From: Aureispira sp. CCB-QB1
GTDB lineage: Bacteria > Bacteroidota > Bacteroidia > Chitinophagales > Saprospiraceae
Reading direction: 5' to 3'
Assembly (NCBI RefSeq): GCF_000724545.1
Contig: NZ_JHBV01000029.1
Location: forward strand, 124,001 to 188,000
Length of the DNA stretch: 64,000 nucleotides
Positions 39,145-47,725 of this stretch are shown here, in pieces (within the stretch, counting starts at the first letter, position 1; each line of letters starts with the position of its first letter). The notes below the pieces were generated by a model. It ran no database searches and was not told the DNA's origin. It worked only from the letters and a program-made list of their open reading frames with translations. Made by a program: the position numbers and the translations under genes.

Positions 39145-40161
39145 TTAATAAAGTTCTTGAAGTACTGTAAGCGTCTGATCCAAATGATGCTCTGTAAAAT
39201 CAAGATGTGTCACCAAGCGAATTTGTTGAGGACCAAAAGCAACCGTTCTTACTCCCTTATTTTGCAATTTATTAATTACGTCTATATGAGACAAATCTTC
39301 CCTCACCTCAAATACTACTATATTGGTATACACTGGCAATACATCCTTAACAAAAGAACACTTTTCTAAGGTTTCTCCTAAAGTTTTTGCTCTAGCATGA
39401 TCTTCTTTCAATCGTTCAATATTGTTTTTTAAGGCAAAACTTGCAGCAGCAGCCAAGCTACCCGCTTGGCGCATCCCACCTCCAAATATTTTTCGAATTC
39501 GCCTAGCCTTTTTAATGCTTTCTTTTGTTCCAAGTAACACCGAACCTACTGGCGCTCCCAAACCTTTGGACAAACAAACAGAAATGGTATCAAACTCCGC
39601 TCCTAAATCTTGAGCCGTATAATCCGACTCAACAATAGCGTTAAAAACTCTAGCTCCATCTAAATGCAACTTCAACCCTCTTCTTTTACAAAGTTGTCTA
39701 ATTTTTCTTATTTCTTCTATATCGTACATTGTTCCACCTCCTTTGTTACAAGTATTTTCTAAACTCACCAATTGTGTTTCAGGAAAATGTGGGTCATCTG
39801 GCTGAATTGCTGCTTCTATTTGTTCTGCGGTCAACCGTCCCTGTTTGCCTTCTAAAAGATGCGTTGCTAAGCCTGAATTAAACCCAATTCCACCACCTTC
39901 GTACTTGTAAATATGCGACAACTGATCACAGATTAACTCCCCAGGCGCATTACTATTTATTTTAATGGCAATTTGATTTGTCATTGTCCCTGAAGGACAA
40001 AAAACAGCTGCTTCCATACCAAACAAATCAGAAACATAAGCTTCTAACGCATTAATAGAAGGATCATCACCAAACACATCATCTCCTACTGGTGCTTCTA
40101 ACATAATTTGTTTCATTGCCAATGAAGGTCGAGTCACCGTATCACTCCTTAAGTCGATCAT
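39145..40161 (-). CDS. ltaE: Low-specificity L-threonine aldolase
   Basis: This PLP enzyme splits threonine or allo-threonine to glycine and acetaldehyde. I prefer the ATG at 40161 (MIDLRSDTVTRPS), the usual N-terminus of the family; the longer frame from 40182 adds only MQNKIKI. Markers are GDDVFGDDPS, FCPSGTMTNQ, HLDGARVFNA with the cofactor-binding aspartate, and SVCLSKGLGAPVGS with the Schiff-base lysine (K199 of this start). Length is about 338 residues, as expected. It stands alone; the upstream gap to 40240 is short (about 80 bp) and holds both this promoter and the end of the next gene. Confidence 0.93.
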   Translation of the reverse strand: MIDLRSDTVTRPSLAMKQIMLEAPVGDDVFGDDPSINALEAYVSDLFGMEAAVFCPSGTMTNQIAIKINSNAPGELICDQLSHIYKYEGGGIGFNSGLATHLLEGKQGRLTAEQIEAAIQPDDPHFPETQLVSLENTCNKGGGTMYDIEEIRKIRQLCKRRGLKLHLDGARVFNAIVESDYTAQDLGAEFDTISVCLSKGLGAPVGSVLLGTKESIKKARRIRKIFGGGMRQAGSLAAAASFALKNNIERLKEDHARAKTLGETLEKCSFVKDVLPVYTNIVVFEVREDLSHIDVINKLQNKGVRTVAFGPQQIRLVTHLDFTEHHLDQTLTVLQELY

Positions 40162-40239
40162 TATTTTTATTTTGTTTTGCAATTTTTTTTTTTGACAACT
40201 TAAAGATACGACTTCATCACAGTAGTCACAACTATAGAA

Positions 40240-41475
40240 CTAATCTTTTAAAACCTTGTGGCACGTTATATTTCTTCCATTTGTTAGTCGCAACCAATAC
40301 ATCCCTTTGGGAAGTGTTTCTGGAACCTCAAGCTTTACTTTTTGATTTTGGTATACCTCAGATAAATGAATTGGCATACACTCTCCAAGACTATTCCATA
40401 ACTCTATTTCTAACGCTTCAAGCGCAATGTCTTCCTCAAATTTAACCTCTATTTGATGGACAAATGGATTTGGATAAACATTAATAACCATATTTGATGT
40501 TGAATGATTCAAGACTTTTATAGCAGAATGTTCTATAATTTCTGCTTTTAAGACCATCTCTAGACGGTAATAATTCGCTCCACTCAAAGGATTATTATCC
40601 TCCCATTCTTGCAATGACTTTAATTCTTCTAATGTTGCGATGGTTTCAAAATGAATTCCGTCTGAACCTCTTTGGATGCGTATCTCTTGGTATGATTCTA
40701 TATTAGACACTTCCCAAGATAGCAAGCTTGTCATCACCCCTCTTTTTTTGACTTGAAATTGTTTCAATGGAAGCACAATGTGAGCTTCAACAAATACATC
40801 ATCTATAAAATAGTAGGCCGCTCGATTTATTAATATACAACCATTGGTAGCCGCAGTTCCCGTTAATTGAATGGTTGTTGTTGCATCATCATAAAAATTA
40901 CCAATCGTCAACCACTCTTCTCCTCCCGAAGCAGTATAAATGCCACTGACCAACGTCCAATTATTGGCATCTGAGACTACCCCTGAAACTACTTGCGGAA
41001 CCACATTAATAAATTGATTCCCTGCTTGAGGCGTCTGACTCGAAGAAAGATACATGCCTTTACCGTTGGTGGCATATTTAGTAGAATCGGGTCTTAATAT
41101 CCAAAATCCAATATTATATCGTTGGCCTGCTGCTAATGGGCTTGTTAACCGTACTTGCAAATACTCTCTACCATTGGGAGCACCCAAATCATATACATCT
41201 ACAATTCCAGCATAAGCATTGCCACTATGAGCAGGATTGGTGCTACCTCCCATATTGACAGGGATTCCTTTTGAAGCACAGCTTGCTGTTGAGGGGAAAC
41301 CACAGACATTAAATAAATCAGGAGTAGTTGTAGAGCCAGTTGGTCGCTGCCAAGGTAGTCTGATATTGCCAGTTGCACAACCTGAATTTTCAAAACTAGG
41401 GTCTGGAACCAAATTTTGACTTTGTGCTTTTATTAAAAATGCAAAAATTAAGATAAAAGAAAGACTTGTTTTCAT
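40240..41475 (-). CDS. Secreted carbohydrate-binding-like protein, T9SS cargo
   Basis: 411 residues. Signal peptide to about 19. The N-terminus NLVPDPSFENSGC and the beta-rich 200 residues that follow (NAYAGIVDVYD, REYLQVRLTSPLAAGQRY, WTLVSGIYTASGGEEWLTIGNFYDDATT) look like a galactose-binding or carbohydrate-binding jelly roll. A Fn3/T9SS region follows, with WEVSNIESYQEIRIQRGSDG and GANYYRLEMV, and then a type A sorting domain (VYPNPFVHQIEV, ending HKVLKD). Expected to be surface-attached or secreted. No catalytic motif visible. Confidence 0.75.
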   Translation of the reverse strand: MKTSLSFILIFAFLIKAQSQNLVPDPSFENSGCATGNIRLPWQRPTGSTTTPDLFNVCGFPSTASCASKGIPVNMGGSTNPAHSGNAYAGIVDVYDLGAPNGREYLQVRLTSPLAAGQRYNIGFWILRPDSTKYATNGKGMYLSSSQTPQAGNQFINVVPQVVSGVVSDANNWTLVSGIYTASGGEEWLTIGNFYDDATTTIQLTGTAATNGCILINRAAYYFIDDVFVEAHIVLPLKQFQVKKRGVMTSLLSWEVSNIESYQEIRIQRGSDGIHFETIATLEELKSLQEWEDNNPLSGANYYRLEMVLKAEIIEHSAIKVLNHSTSNMVINVYPNPFVHQIEVKFEEDIALEALEIELWNSLGECMPIHLSEVYQNQKVKLEVPETLPKGMYWLRLTNGRNITCHKVLKD

Positions 41476-41847
41476 TGCTATTACTATTAACTTAGTAGTT
41501 AGCTGTGCTGCTACTTCTTGGTTGTTGATTAATTCATGCGCTGTGTGTTTTTAGTTTTTAATAAAAAACACTTTACATTTAACTGATTCTATGCAATACA
41601 ATAGTAACCTTTGTATTGTTTTTTTTCTACAACAAAAAAAGAATCTTGTTTATCCTTTTTTTCAACTATTATACGTATCTATCATTGGCTGATTTTTTTC
41701 TTACAATCAATCATCTATCATTAAATGGTACCAAATACATCATTACTAAAAAAGTATGTCTAAATAGATTACTTAGTTTATCTTCCTTATTTGACATAAA
41801 ATGTTTATTACATATAGAAAACACACATTCAACATCCAAATTAACTC
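41476..41847. other. AT-rich gap between divergent genes
   Basis: About 370 bp with very strong AT bias. A Phe/Leu-rich frame at 41616-41888 overlaps the next gene and I reject it. No repeat, hairpin or convincing promoter is visible. Confidence 0.5.
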
Positions 41848-42711
41848 ATGAAACAAGATTTAAAGAAAACAGACTTTTTTTGCCTTGAAAAAAAACTTTG
41901 GCTTGCCAATCAAACCACGAACATTCGAGCATATGATTTTCAATTCACACCTCTTTTTTCAGTTTCTCGACCTCGTATAAATGAGCCATCAAAAATTGTT
42001 GCTAGAATTGGTGCCATTGCAGATTATTCCTCATTATATCTTACCTATCAAGAATTGGGTTTTGAATTAATTAATTCTCCAAAACAACACCAACTGGCTA
42101 GTGAGCTTCAGTTTTGGTACCCTTTAATAGCTGAGATGACTCCCAAAAGCAAAGTTTATCCTAATTTTCCAAACTTGGCAACCGTCCTAAAAGATTTTAG
42201 CTTTCCAATATTCATAAAGGGAAATCGACAAACGGCAAAACATCATCCCGATCTTTGTATTGCTAAGAATAAAACTGACTTTCAACAAATTGCTAAAGCC
42301 TATCAAGAAAATAACATTTTGCATTGGCAAGCTGTTGTTTGTAGAACCTATGTTCCACTACATTCGCTAAAGCAACAAGTTCCCGATAAAGTCCCTCTTT
42401 CTTTTGAGTTTAGAACCTTTTGGTGGAAAGGCAACTTGGTTGGCAGTGGTCCTTATTGGTCACAGTTTGCCAATTATCAATGGTCGCCCCAACAACAACA
42501 AGTTGCACTTCAATTAGCGCAACAAGCAGCCAACCGAATTCAAGTTCCCTTTCTTGTCATTGATTTAGCGTTAACTCAAAAGGGCAAATGGATTATAATC
42601 GAGTGCAACGATGCTCAAGAGAGTGGTTATGCAGGTGTTGCTCCATTTTTACTTTGGCAAAATATTCTTGAACTAGAAAACAACCATTCAACTTATGAAA
42701 TTTATAAATAA
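41848..42711 (+). CDS. ATP-grasp domain protein
   Basis: 287 residues. The central and C-terminal part has ATP-grasp features: FSFPIFIKGNRQTAKHHPDLCIAKNKTDF (K in IKG near the ATP site), FEFRTFWWKGNLVGSGPYW, and the metal-binding strand WIIIECNDAQESGYAGVAP near the C-terminus with E and N/D ligands. It resembles the small R2K-type ATP-grasp group, but I cannot settle the subfamily. ATP-grasp enzymes ligate a carboxylate to an amine or thiol, so a peptide or protein modification is possible. The stop lies 17 bp inside the start of the next gene, which indicates coupling. Confidence 0.7.
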   Translation: MKQDLKKTDFFCLEKKLWLANQTTNIRAYDFQFTPLFSVSRPRINEPSKIVARIGAIADYSSLYLTYQELGFELINSPKQHQLASELQFWYPLIAEMTPKSKVYPNFPNLATVLKDFSFPIFIKGNRQTAKHHPDLCIAKNKTDFQQIAKAYQENNILHWQAVVCRTYVPLHSLKQQVPDKVPLSFEFRTFWWKGNLVGSGPYWSQFANYQWSPQQQQVALQLAQQAANRIQVPFLVIDLALTQKGKWIIIECNDAQESGYAGVAPFLLWQNILELENNHSTYEIYK

Positions 42712-43702
42712 ACTACTATCCAAATTAAAAGGGAAGGCAACCAATGATCATTTTCCTATAACTATAGAAGTTGTCCCAAATCAGCTATCCGTTATTGTTG
42801 ACGAGCATCAAATCCCTAAAAGTATGGGCAACAGCAACCTTAATGCTCTGTCTTATCTTAGCAAAGGGCTAACATCAGTGGGGCAACAAGAATTGTTTTT
42901 TGTTCTAAAAACCAATCAAATTGATGTGTCAAATATTCCACAAGATCCTCTATTTTTTCTAGCCCAAGTCTATCAATTAGCACAACAAGGGCGCATTGTC
43001 AAAGAGGGTGATATTACACAATTTGGCAGTAAAGACATGTGGGGATGGAAAGGCATTGTATATGCCCCTGCGCCATTGCATTTGCAATCCAAACTTCCCC
43101 CAAATTGCCTCAGTATGATTCTATTAACTTTAGAAGAAGTGCAAACAGTTCAAGATTTTGGAGCCCTTAGAATTTTATCTATGCTAGGCAAACAAGCCCG
43201 CTATTATCCATTTCCTTACTGGACAGACCATCATCGGGAAAACTTGTTAATTAAAGAACTTCAAGATAGTTTGTTATTGCGTGTCAATCGGGTCAATTTG
43301 AGAGAAGCGACTGTTACCATGTTAAATAACAATCACATCTATTTAAAAATTTCTACCTCTTTAAAAATTGACTTTCCTCCAGATGCCTTGTCGGGACCTG
43401 TGCCAATTGGCATCTTACCATCCTTGGCAGCAGAGGCAGATGCTTGTCTAACTTGGTCTTTTGCTCCCAATACACCAGAAGCCATTACCCTTCCTAATAG
43501 CAATGGTACGGTTATTAGTGGTTGTATGTTGGTATTAATTGGCGAACAATCCGAAAATTCTAGTCGAATGCTTGAGGATGGTTTTGCATTATTATTAACC
43601 AAAGAAGCATGGGAAGCATTTTGGATGGCATTTGAAAAACAAGAAGTTTATCACTTAAAAACGGCTGGGGAAAACTTAGATTTTTCACTTATTTGGGAAT
43701 AA
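42695..43702 (+). CDS. Bacterial homologue of the SARA/endofin C-terminal domain (DUF3480-like)
   Basis: 335 residues, soluble. From memory of animal ZFYVE9/ZFYVE16 proteins, I find the same order of conserved segments: KGLTSVGQQELFFVL (57-71), PQDPLFFLAQVYQLAQQG (82-99), FGSKDMWGW (110-118), LPPNCLSMILLTLEE (134-148), FGALRILSMLGKQARYYPFP (155-174), then a middle strand region, SGCMLVLIGEQSENSSRML and a closing EDGFALLLTKEAWEAF. This is a match of pattern and spacing, not of one motif. The N-terminal FYVE finger of the animal proteins is absent. Function unknown. It overlaps the ATP-grasp gene, so the two probably act together. Confidence 0.6.
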   Translation: MKFINKLLSKLKGKATNDHFPITIEVVPNQLSVIVDEHQIPKSMGNSNLNALSYLSKGLTSVGQQELFFVLKTNQIDVSNIPQDPLFFLAQVYQLAQQGRIVKEGDITQFGSKDMWGWKGIVYAPAPLHLQSKLPPNCLSMILLTLEEVQTVQDFGALRILSMLGKQARYYPFPYWTDHHRENLLIKELQDSLLLRVNRVNLREATVTMLNNNHIYLKISTSLKIDFPPDALSGPVPIGILPSLAAEADACLTWSFAPNTPEAITLPNSNGTVISGCMLVLIGEQSENSSRMLEDGFALLLTKEAWEAFWMAFEKQEVYHLKTAGENLDFSLIWE

Positions 43703-43713
43703 AATATTAGTTA

Positions 43714-44001
43714 TACTCCTTGGATTAGTAGTTCGTTGATTAGCTCCCTGCGGTCGTGAGATCGCTATCGCTTAGTTGTTTACTTTTTTAGCTCGCTGCG
43801 CTCGTGAGATCGCAAACTTAGTTACCAAAAAGATAAAAAATCACATTTATACTAGTTTAGCTGCGCTGCTACTTCGTGGTACTTCGTAAGTGCTGCGCAG
43901 TTGATAATCAAAATTTTAACACAAAACATAGTAAATCCACAACTTGTTAATTATCAAACTAATAAAGTTTTTCAATGACCACGTAGTAGCAGCGCAGCTA
44001 A
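43714..44001. repeat. Composite intergenic repeat with 22-bp inverted repeats
   Basis: The 330-bp gap between genes is filled by repeated pieces. It starts TACTCCTTGG at 43714, close to the end sequence of the 160-bp repeat family. It then has two copies of a motif with CGTGAGATCGC (at 43755 and 43803). An inverted repeat has TAGCTGCGCTGCTACTTC (43859 on) facing its complement at 43979-44001, 98 bp apart. The spacer is similar to the inside of the copy at 63189. GC-richer than the surroundings. Not protein coding. Confidence 0.65.
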
Positions 44002-44032
44002 CTATTGTTGGATTTTTTAAACAAATTATTGC

Positions 44033-44665
44033 ATGAAATTAATATCATTAAATGTAGGACAACCTCAAACGCTTACTTGGAAAGGAAAAACAGTTCAAAC
44101 TAGTATTTTTAAACAACCTATTCATGGTAAACAATCGGTTTCTTTCTTGAATATAGTAGGAGACCAACAAGCAGACCTTCGTTATCATGGTGGTAGAGAC
44201 AAAGCTATTTATAGTTATGACCTATCACATTACGAAGCTTGGAAAAAGCAACTTCATCGAGACGAGTGGTCTTTTGGTCTTTTTGGGGAAAATCTGAGTA
44301 CAGAGGGATTGGATGAAACACAAGTTTTAATTGGGAACATTTACCAAATTGGTTCGGTGGTCATTCAAGCTACTCAGCCTAGAATTCCGTGTTTTAAATT
44401 AAATATTTGCTTTGATCGGGAAGACATGACGAGTTTGTTTTATAATTTCAAACGTTATGGCATTTATTTTCGCGTCTTAGAAGAAGGGACTTTGGAGGCT
44501 GGAGACACAATTAAGTTGATAGAGTCTTCTCCTTACGCTATTTCTATCCAAGACCTTGTCAATACTTTTGTAAGTAAGGGAAAAGATAAAGTTTTGCTTG
44601 AAAAAATCTTGGATATCCCACTCCTGCCCAATGGGATTAGAAAAAACTTTTTGTCCTTTCTATAA
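44033..44665 (+). CDS. MOSC domain protein, YiiM-like
   Basis: 210 residues. The MOSC core has VGDQQADLRYHGGRDKAIYSYD, FGENLSTEGLDETQVLIGNIYQIGS and the family cysteine in QATQPRIPCFKLN (about residue 120). YiiM-type proteins reduce hydroxylated purine analogues using molybdenum cofactor; the cysteine would bind molybdenum. The helical C-terminus (about 170-210) matches the extra domain of YiiM rather than the shorter MOSC proteins. The gene is 66 bp upstream of the dynamin-like gene and in the same direction, so co-transcription is possible. Substrate inferred from family only. Confidence 0.85.
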   Translation: MKLISLNVGQPQTLTWKGKTVQTSIFKQPIHGKQSVSFLNIVGDQQADLRYHGGRDKAIYSYDLSHYEAWKKQLHRDEWSFGLFGENLSTEGLDETQVLIGNIYQIGSVVIQATQPRIPCFKLNICFDREDMTSLFYNFKRYGIYFRVLEEGTLEAGDTIKLIESSPYAISIQDLVNTFVSKGKDKVLLEKILDIPLLPNGIRKNFLSFL

Positions 44666-44730
44666 TCCCTTTGGAGAATCGTATAGTTTCCTTACCTTAT
44701 ACCCCATTATGGTTATAATCACAACAAACT

Positions 44731-46452
44731 ATGAGCAAAATAGAAGTCAGTCAACATATAAAAGAGTTAAAAGCCTCCTTAAAATTAATGGGCTCCAATC
44801 TTCTAGTAGCTGCTAGAGAATTTGGTGCTAGCAAAGAAACTAGAGAAATTTTAAAAGGGCAAATTGATAATATTAATGAAAACTTTTTGTTTGTCATTGT
44901 TGGAGAAGTAAATGCAGGCAAAAGTAGTTTTGTCAATGCTTTGTTGGGTAGCCCTATCTGTGCCACTAGCCATGAAATTTGTACGCAAGATGTACAAAAA
45001 ATCATCTATGGCGAACAAGAAACATTGACTCAAGATACACACGAACGCATTACAACACGTCAGTTTCCCGCGGACATTCTAAAAGAAATTACGGTAGTTG
45101 ATACGCCTGGCACCAACAGTAGAGAACTAGATCATCAAGTGATTACAGAACGCTTCATTCCTAAATGTAATTTGGTCTTGTTTGTTTTTCAATTGGACAA
45201 CATCCACGTACAATCTGCTTGGGATTTGTTTCAAAAAATAAAAGGCGAATGGTCTAAAAAAGTAGTTTTTGTTCTTACCAAAGCCGACCGTTACAGCGAG
45301 GAAGAAAAGATCAACTATAAGAACATTCTAACCAAGTACGCCATTAACGAAAACATTGAAAATCCGTTGATATATGTTACCTCTTCTAAATTAGAAGACG
45401 AAGGCAAAACTGCTGAAAGTGGTTTTGCTCCCATCCGAGATTATATCAATAGTGATGTTTTAAAAAATGCTGCTCTGAACAAAATTATTGAAGATGTCAA
45501 GGTGATTAAAAAGCTCATGGCAGATATTCATCAGGAGTTCGATTTGCGCAAAACAAAATTTGCTAAAGATACGGAAGCAAGGGAAAGAATCGCTAGCATT
45601 ATCAAAAGCAAAGAATCACTCACTTTGTCTAACATTCAAAATTTAACCCGTAAATGCTTGGCGGCTTATGATGCCAATACTGAAAAGACATTGGAGGAAT
45701 TGAACAAAGGTATTGGATTCTTTAGCTTTACCTTTAAGTCCATTCGCTCTGTCTTTGGAGGTGAAAGTACCCAAGAATGGCTAGAAAAAGTCAACAAAGA
45801 ACATGTAGAACGCTTGAACAAGGATACTAATTTAATCTTAGATAGTGGTGTTGATAGCCTTAAAAGTGACATTACCTATATGGTTATTGGTGTCAAAGAG
45901 GAACTAGATGCTTTGGAGGACATTCGTATTCGTCCGACAGAAATGTTTCATAAAATTGACGAAAAACGCAATGAAATTGTACATTCTCTCAAGCAAAATT
46001 TGACCGACTTTTTGGATAAATCTTCTGTTTTTAAAGGTGATCAAGTTGTCAAAGGCAATGGGGTTGATTATACAGGTGTTAATGTAGCGGGTGGTGTTGC
46101 CGCTGTTGGTGGTGCCTTGACATTTATTACTCAAATTTCTGTTTTGGACATTACTGGGGGCATTGCTACGGGACTTGGCTTGTTATTGGCTGGCGGTATT
46201 GCCTTTAGCAAAAAAGGAAAATATATCGCTGATGTAAAAGAAGCTTTGGCTCAAAAACGAGTACTTTTTGAAGAAACGCTGACCCAAAATTTAAGTAGTT
46301 ATTTTAATCAAATTAAACTAAAAATCAACGATCAGTTTGTCGATTTTGACTATCACCTAAAATCAGAAGCCAACCAAATCAAGGAATACGACAAAGTTGC
46401 GCACCAACTCAAAAATGAGTTAAAAGAAGTTGAACGTAAGATTTTCAGTTAA
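44731..46452 (+). CDS. Bacterial dynamin-like GTPase
   Basis: 573 residues. The GTPase domain has G1 GEVNAGKSSFVNALLG (58-73), G2 region with T109, G3 DTPG (124-127) and G4 TKAD (183-186). Long helical regions follow (about 240-440). A hydrophobic hairpin (about 453-495, GGVAAVGGALTFITQ then GGIATGLGLLLAGGIAF) would insert into the membrane, and a helical C-terminus returns to the GTPase domain. This is the layout of bacterial dynamin-like proteins that bend or fuse membranes, related to BDLP and LeoA. Two dynamin genes are often adjacent in bacteria, but only one is here. Role in envelope repair or vesicle formation is inference. Confidence 0.85.
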   Translation: MSKIEVSQHIKELKASLKLMGSNLLVAAREFGASKETREILKGQIDNINENFLFVIVGEVNAGKSSFVNALLGSPICATSHEICTQDVQKIIYGEQETLTQDTHERITTRQFPADILKEITVVDTPGTNSRELDHQVITERFIPKCNLVLFVFQLDNIHVQSAWDLFQKIKGEWSKKVVFVLTKADRYSEEEKINYKNILTKYAINENIENPLIYVTSSKLEDEGKTAESGFAPIRDYINSDVLKNAALNKIIEDVKVIKKLMADIHQEFDLRKTKFAKDTEARERIASIIKSKESLTLSNIQNLTRKCLAAYDANTEKTLEELNKGIGFFSFTFKSIRSVFGGESTQEWLEKVNKEHVERLNKDTNLILDSGVDSLKSDITYMVIGVKEELDALEDIRIRPTEMFHKIDEKRNEIVHSLKQNLTDFLDKSSVFKGDQVVKGNGVDYTGVNVAGGVAAVGGALTFITQISVLDITGGIATGLGLLLAGGIAFSKKGKYIADVKEALAQKRVLFEETLTQNLSSYFNQIKLKINDQFVDFDYHLKSEANQIKEYDKVAHQLKNELKEVERKIFS

Positions 46453-46488
46453 AACAACGTTTCAGTAACCGATACAAACAATACAACT

Positions 46489-46863
46489 ATGAAATTCCGA
46501 ATTGCTCGACATGCAACTAATTTGCAAGCTATGGTTGATTTTTATACTCAAAATTTGGAACTGGAAATCTTAGGTGGTTTTAACAATCATAGTGATTATG
46601 ATGGGGTCTTTTTAGGCAAAAAAGGCTTGGATTGGCATCTAGAATTTACAGTATCTTCTGATGCTCCTGAACACCATCCAGACGAGGATGATTTATTGGT
46701 TTTTTATATGCCAAGTGTAGAAGATTTGGAACGTATAAAAGCAAATTTTGAAGCCAACAAGATTCCCTCTGTCAAGGCAAAAAACACCTACTGGGATAAC
46801 TATGGGCTAACTTATGTAGACCCTGATGGGTTTAGAGTGGTGGTGGTTTATCAAGAGAAATAG
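46489..46863 (+). CDS. VOC-fold (glyoxalase/bleomycin resistance-like) protein
   Basis: 124 residues, one full VOC module: MKFRIARHATNLQAMVDFY opens the first beta-alpha unit, YTQNLELEILGGF continues it, DGVFLGKKGLDWHLEFTVS provides the middle strands, and NYGLTYVDPDGFRVVVVYQ is the typical C-terminal strand. Likely metal ligands are H8, H56 (in DWHLEF) and possibly D114. It lies 37 bp after the dynamin-like stop and in the same direction, so it may be a third member of that operon. Reaction unknown; the family covers lyases, dioxygenases and antibiotic-binding proteins. Confidence 0.8.
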   Translation: MKFRIARHATNLQAMVDFYTQNLELEILGGFNNHSDYDGVFLGKKGLDWHLEFTVSSDAPEHHPDEDDLLVFYMPSVEDLERIKANFEANKIPSVKAKNTYWDNYGLTYVDPDGFRVVVVYQEK

Positions 46864-46908
46864 TCCAATTCACATAAGAAATATGCTTTGGAAAAACGAA
46901 GAATAGGT

Positions 46909-47685
46909 TTATGAAGGATGAATGTAGCCCGTAAAAATAGAAGAGTAGTTTTGCCCTAATTTTATTCTAAGTTTTCGTTGTGTTTTCCACTGATAGATTG
47001 GAATAGTAGTAACAGCAATTTCATTAGGTGGTAACAACCAATAAATTGCCCCCATACCACAACCTCTATACTGATAAGGCTCTTTTAATTCTTCCCATTT
47101 TTTCCCCATATATCCTTCTAGAACCAAAGGGATAGAATATTGCGTTGCAAAAACTATCGTATCTTCTTCTAAATTTTTGATAATAACAGGATAGGCTTTA
47201 AACGCTTGTCTCTTAATTGCCAAATAATTATAGGATAACAAATGGCGGTTGGTATCTACGATAACTCTCAAATCAACGGTATCACCTATCAAAACCGATG
47301 CATATTGACTATTACAATCTGCCATATAACATCTACAGGAATCCCATTTGGGTTTTAAAGTAGTTAACTTTTTTGTCAAACTATCTTTCATTGTATCTTT
47401 TTGAACCGTTACTGTTTGTAAGAAATCTTGAGGTGGCGGCGGAGGCGGGATACCTATATAAAATGGCGGTTGATAATCAATGTATATTGTATCTTTTTCT
47501 TTGCCTATATATAAAATATGTCCCTTTAACATTTGATTATAATCATCATATTCAAGTACTGTAGAATCAAAATTAACATTATCAATACAAATAGGGTAAC
47601 TAATTTCAGGCACCAGCGAACCAGGGCTTTGACAACTAACCAGTAAACAGATAAGGAATAAAAGTAATATTTTCAAAATCATCAA
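46909..47685 (-). CDS. Uncharacterised lipoprotein
   Basis: 258 residues. The N-terminus MMILKILLLFLICLLVSC is a lipoprotein signal ending in LLVSC, with a serine-proline rich continuation (QSPGSLVPE). A proline run of six (IPPPPPPQ, about 79-86) separates a short N-terminal part from a C-terminal part with four cysteines (CRCYMADC, and C near YRGCGMG), which may form disulfides. No homologue recognised. It is convergent with the VOC gene (45-bp gap). The downstream lipoprotein on the same strand is only 40 bp away, so they could share a transcript. Confidence 0.6.
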   Translation of the reverse strand: MMILKILLLFLICLLVSCQSPGSLVPEISYPICIDNVNFDSTVLEYDDYNQMLKGHILYIGKEKDTIYIDYQPPFYIGIPPPPPPQDFLQTVTVQKDTMKDSLTKKLTTLKPKWDSCRCYMADCNSQYASVLIGDTVDLRVIVDTNRHLLSYNYLAIKRQAFKAYPVIIKNLEEDTIVFATQYSIPLVLEGYMGKKWEELKEPYQYRGCGMGAIYWLLPPNEIAVTTIPIYQWKTQRKLRIKLGQNYSSIFTGYIHPS

Positions 47686-47725
47686 CTTTTAGAAATAATC
47701 ATTACATTCATATAAGCTAGATGCA

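Noticed and set aside
41616-41888. 90-codon frame before the ATP-grasp gene
   Set aside because: Phe/Leu-rich composition of AT-rich DNA and overlap with the ATP-grasp start.
43714-44001. CRISPR array
   Set aside because: Repeated blocks are few, unequal in spacing and arranged as inverted repeats; there are no uniform spacers and no cas genes.
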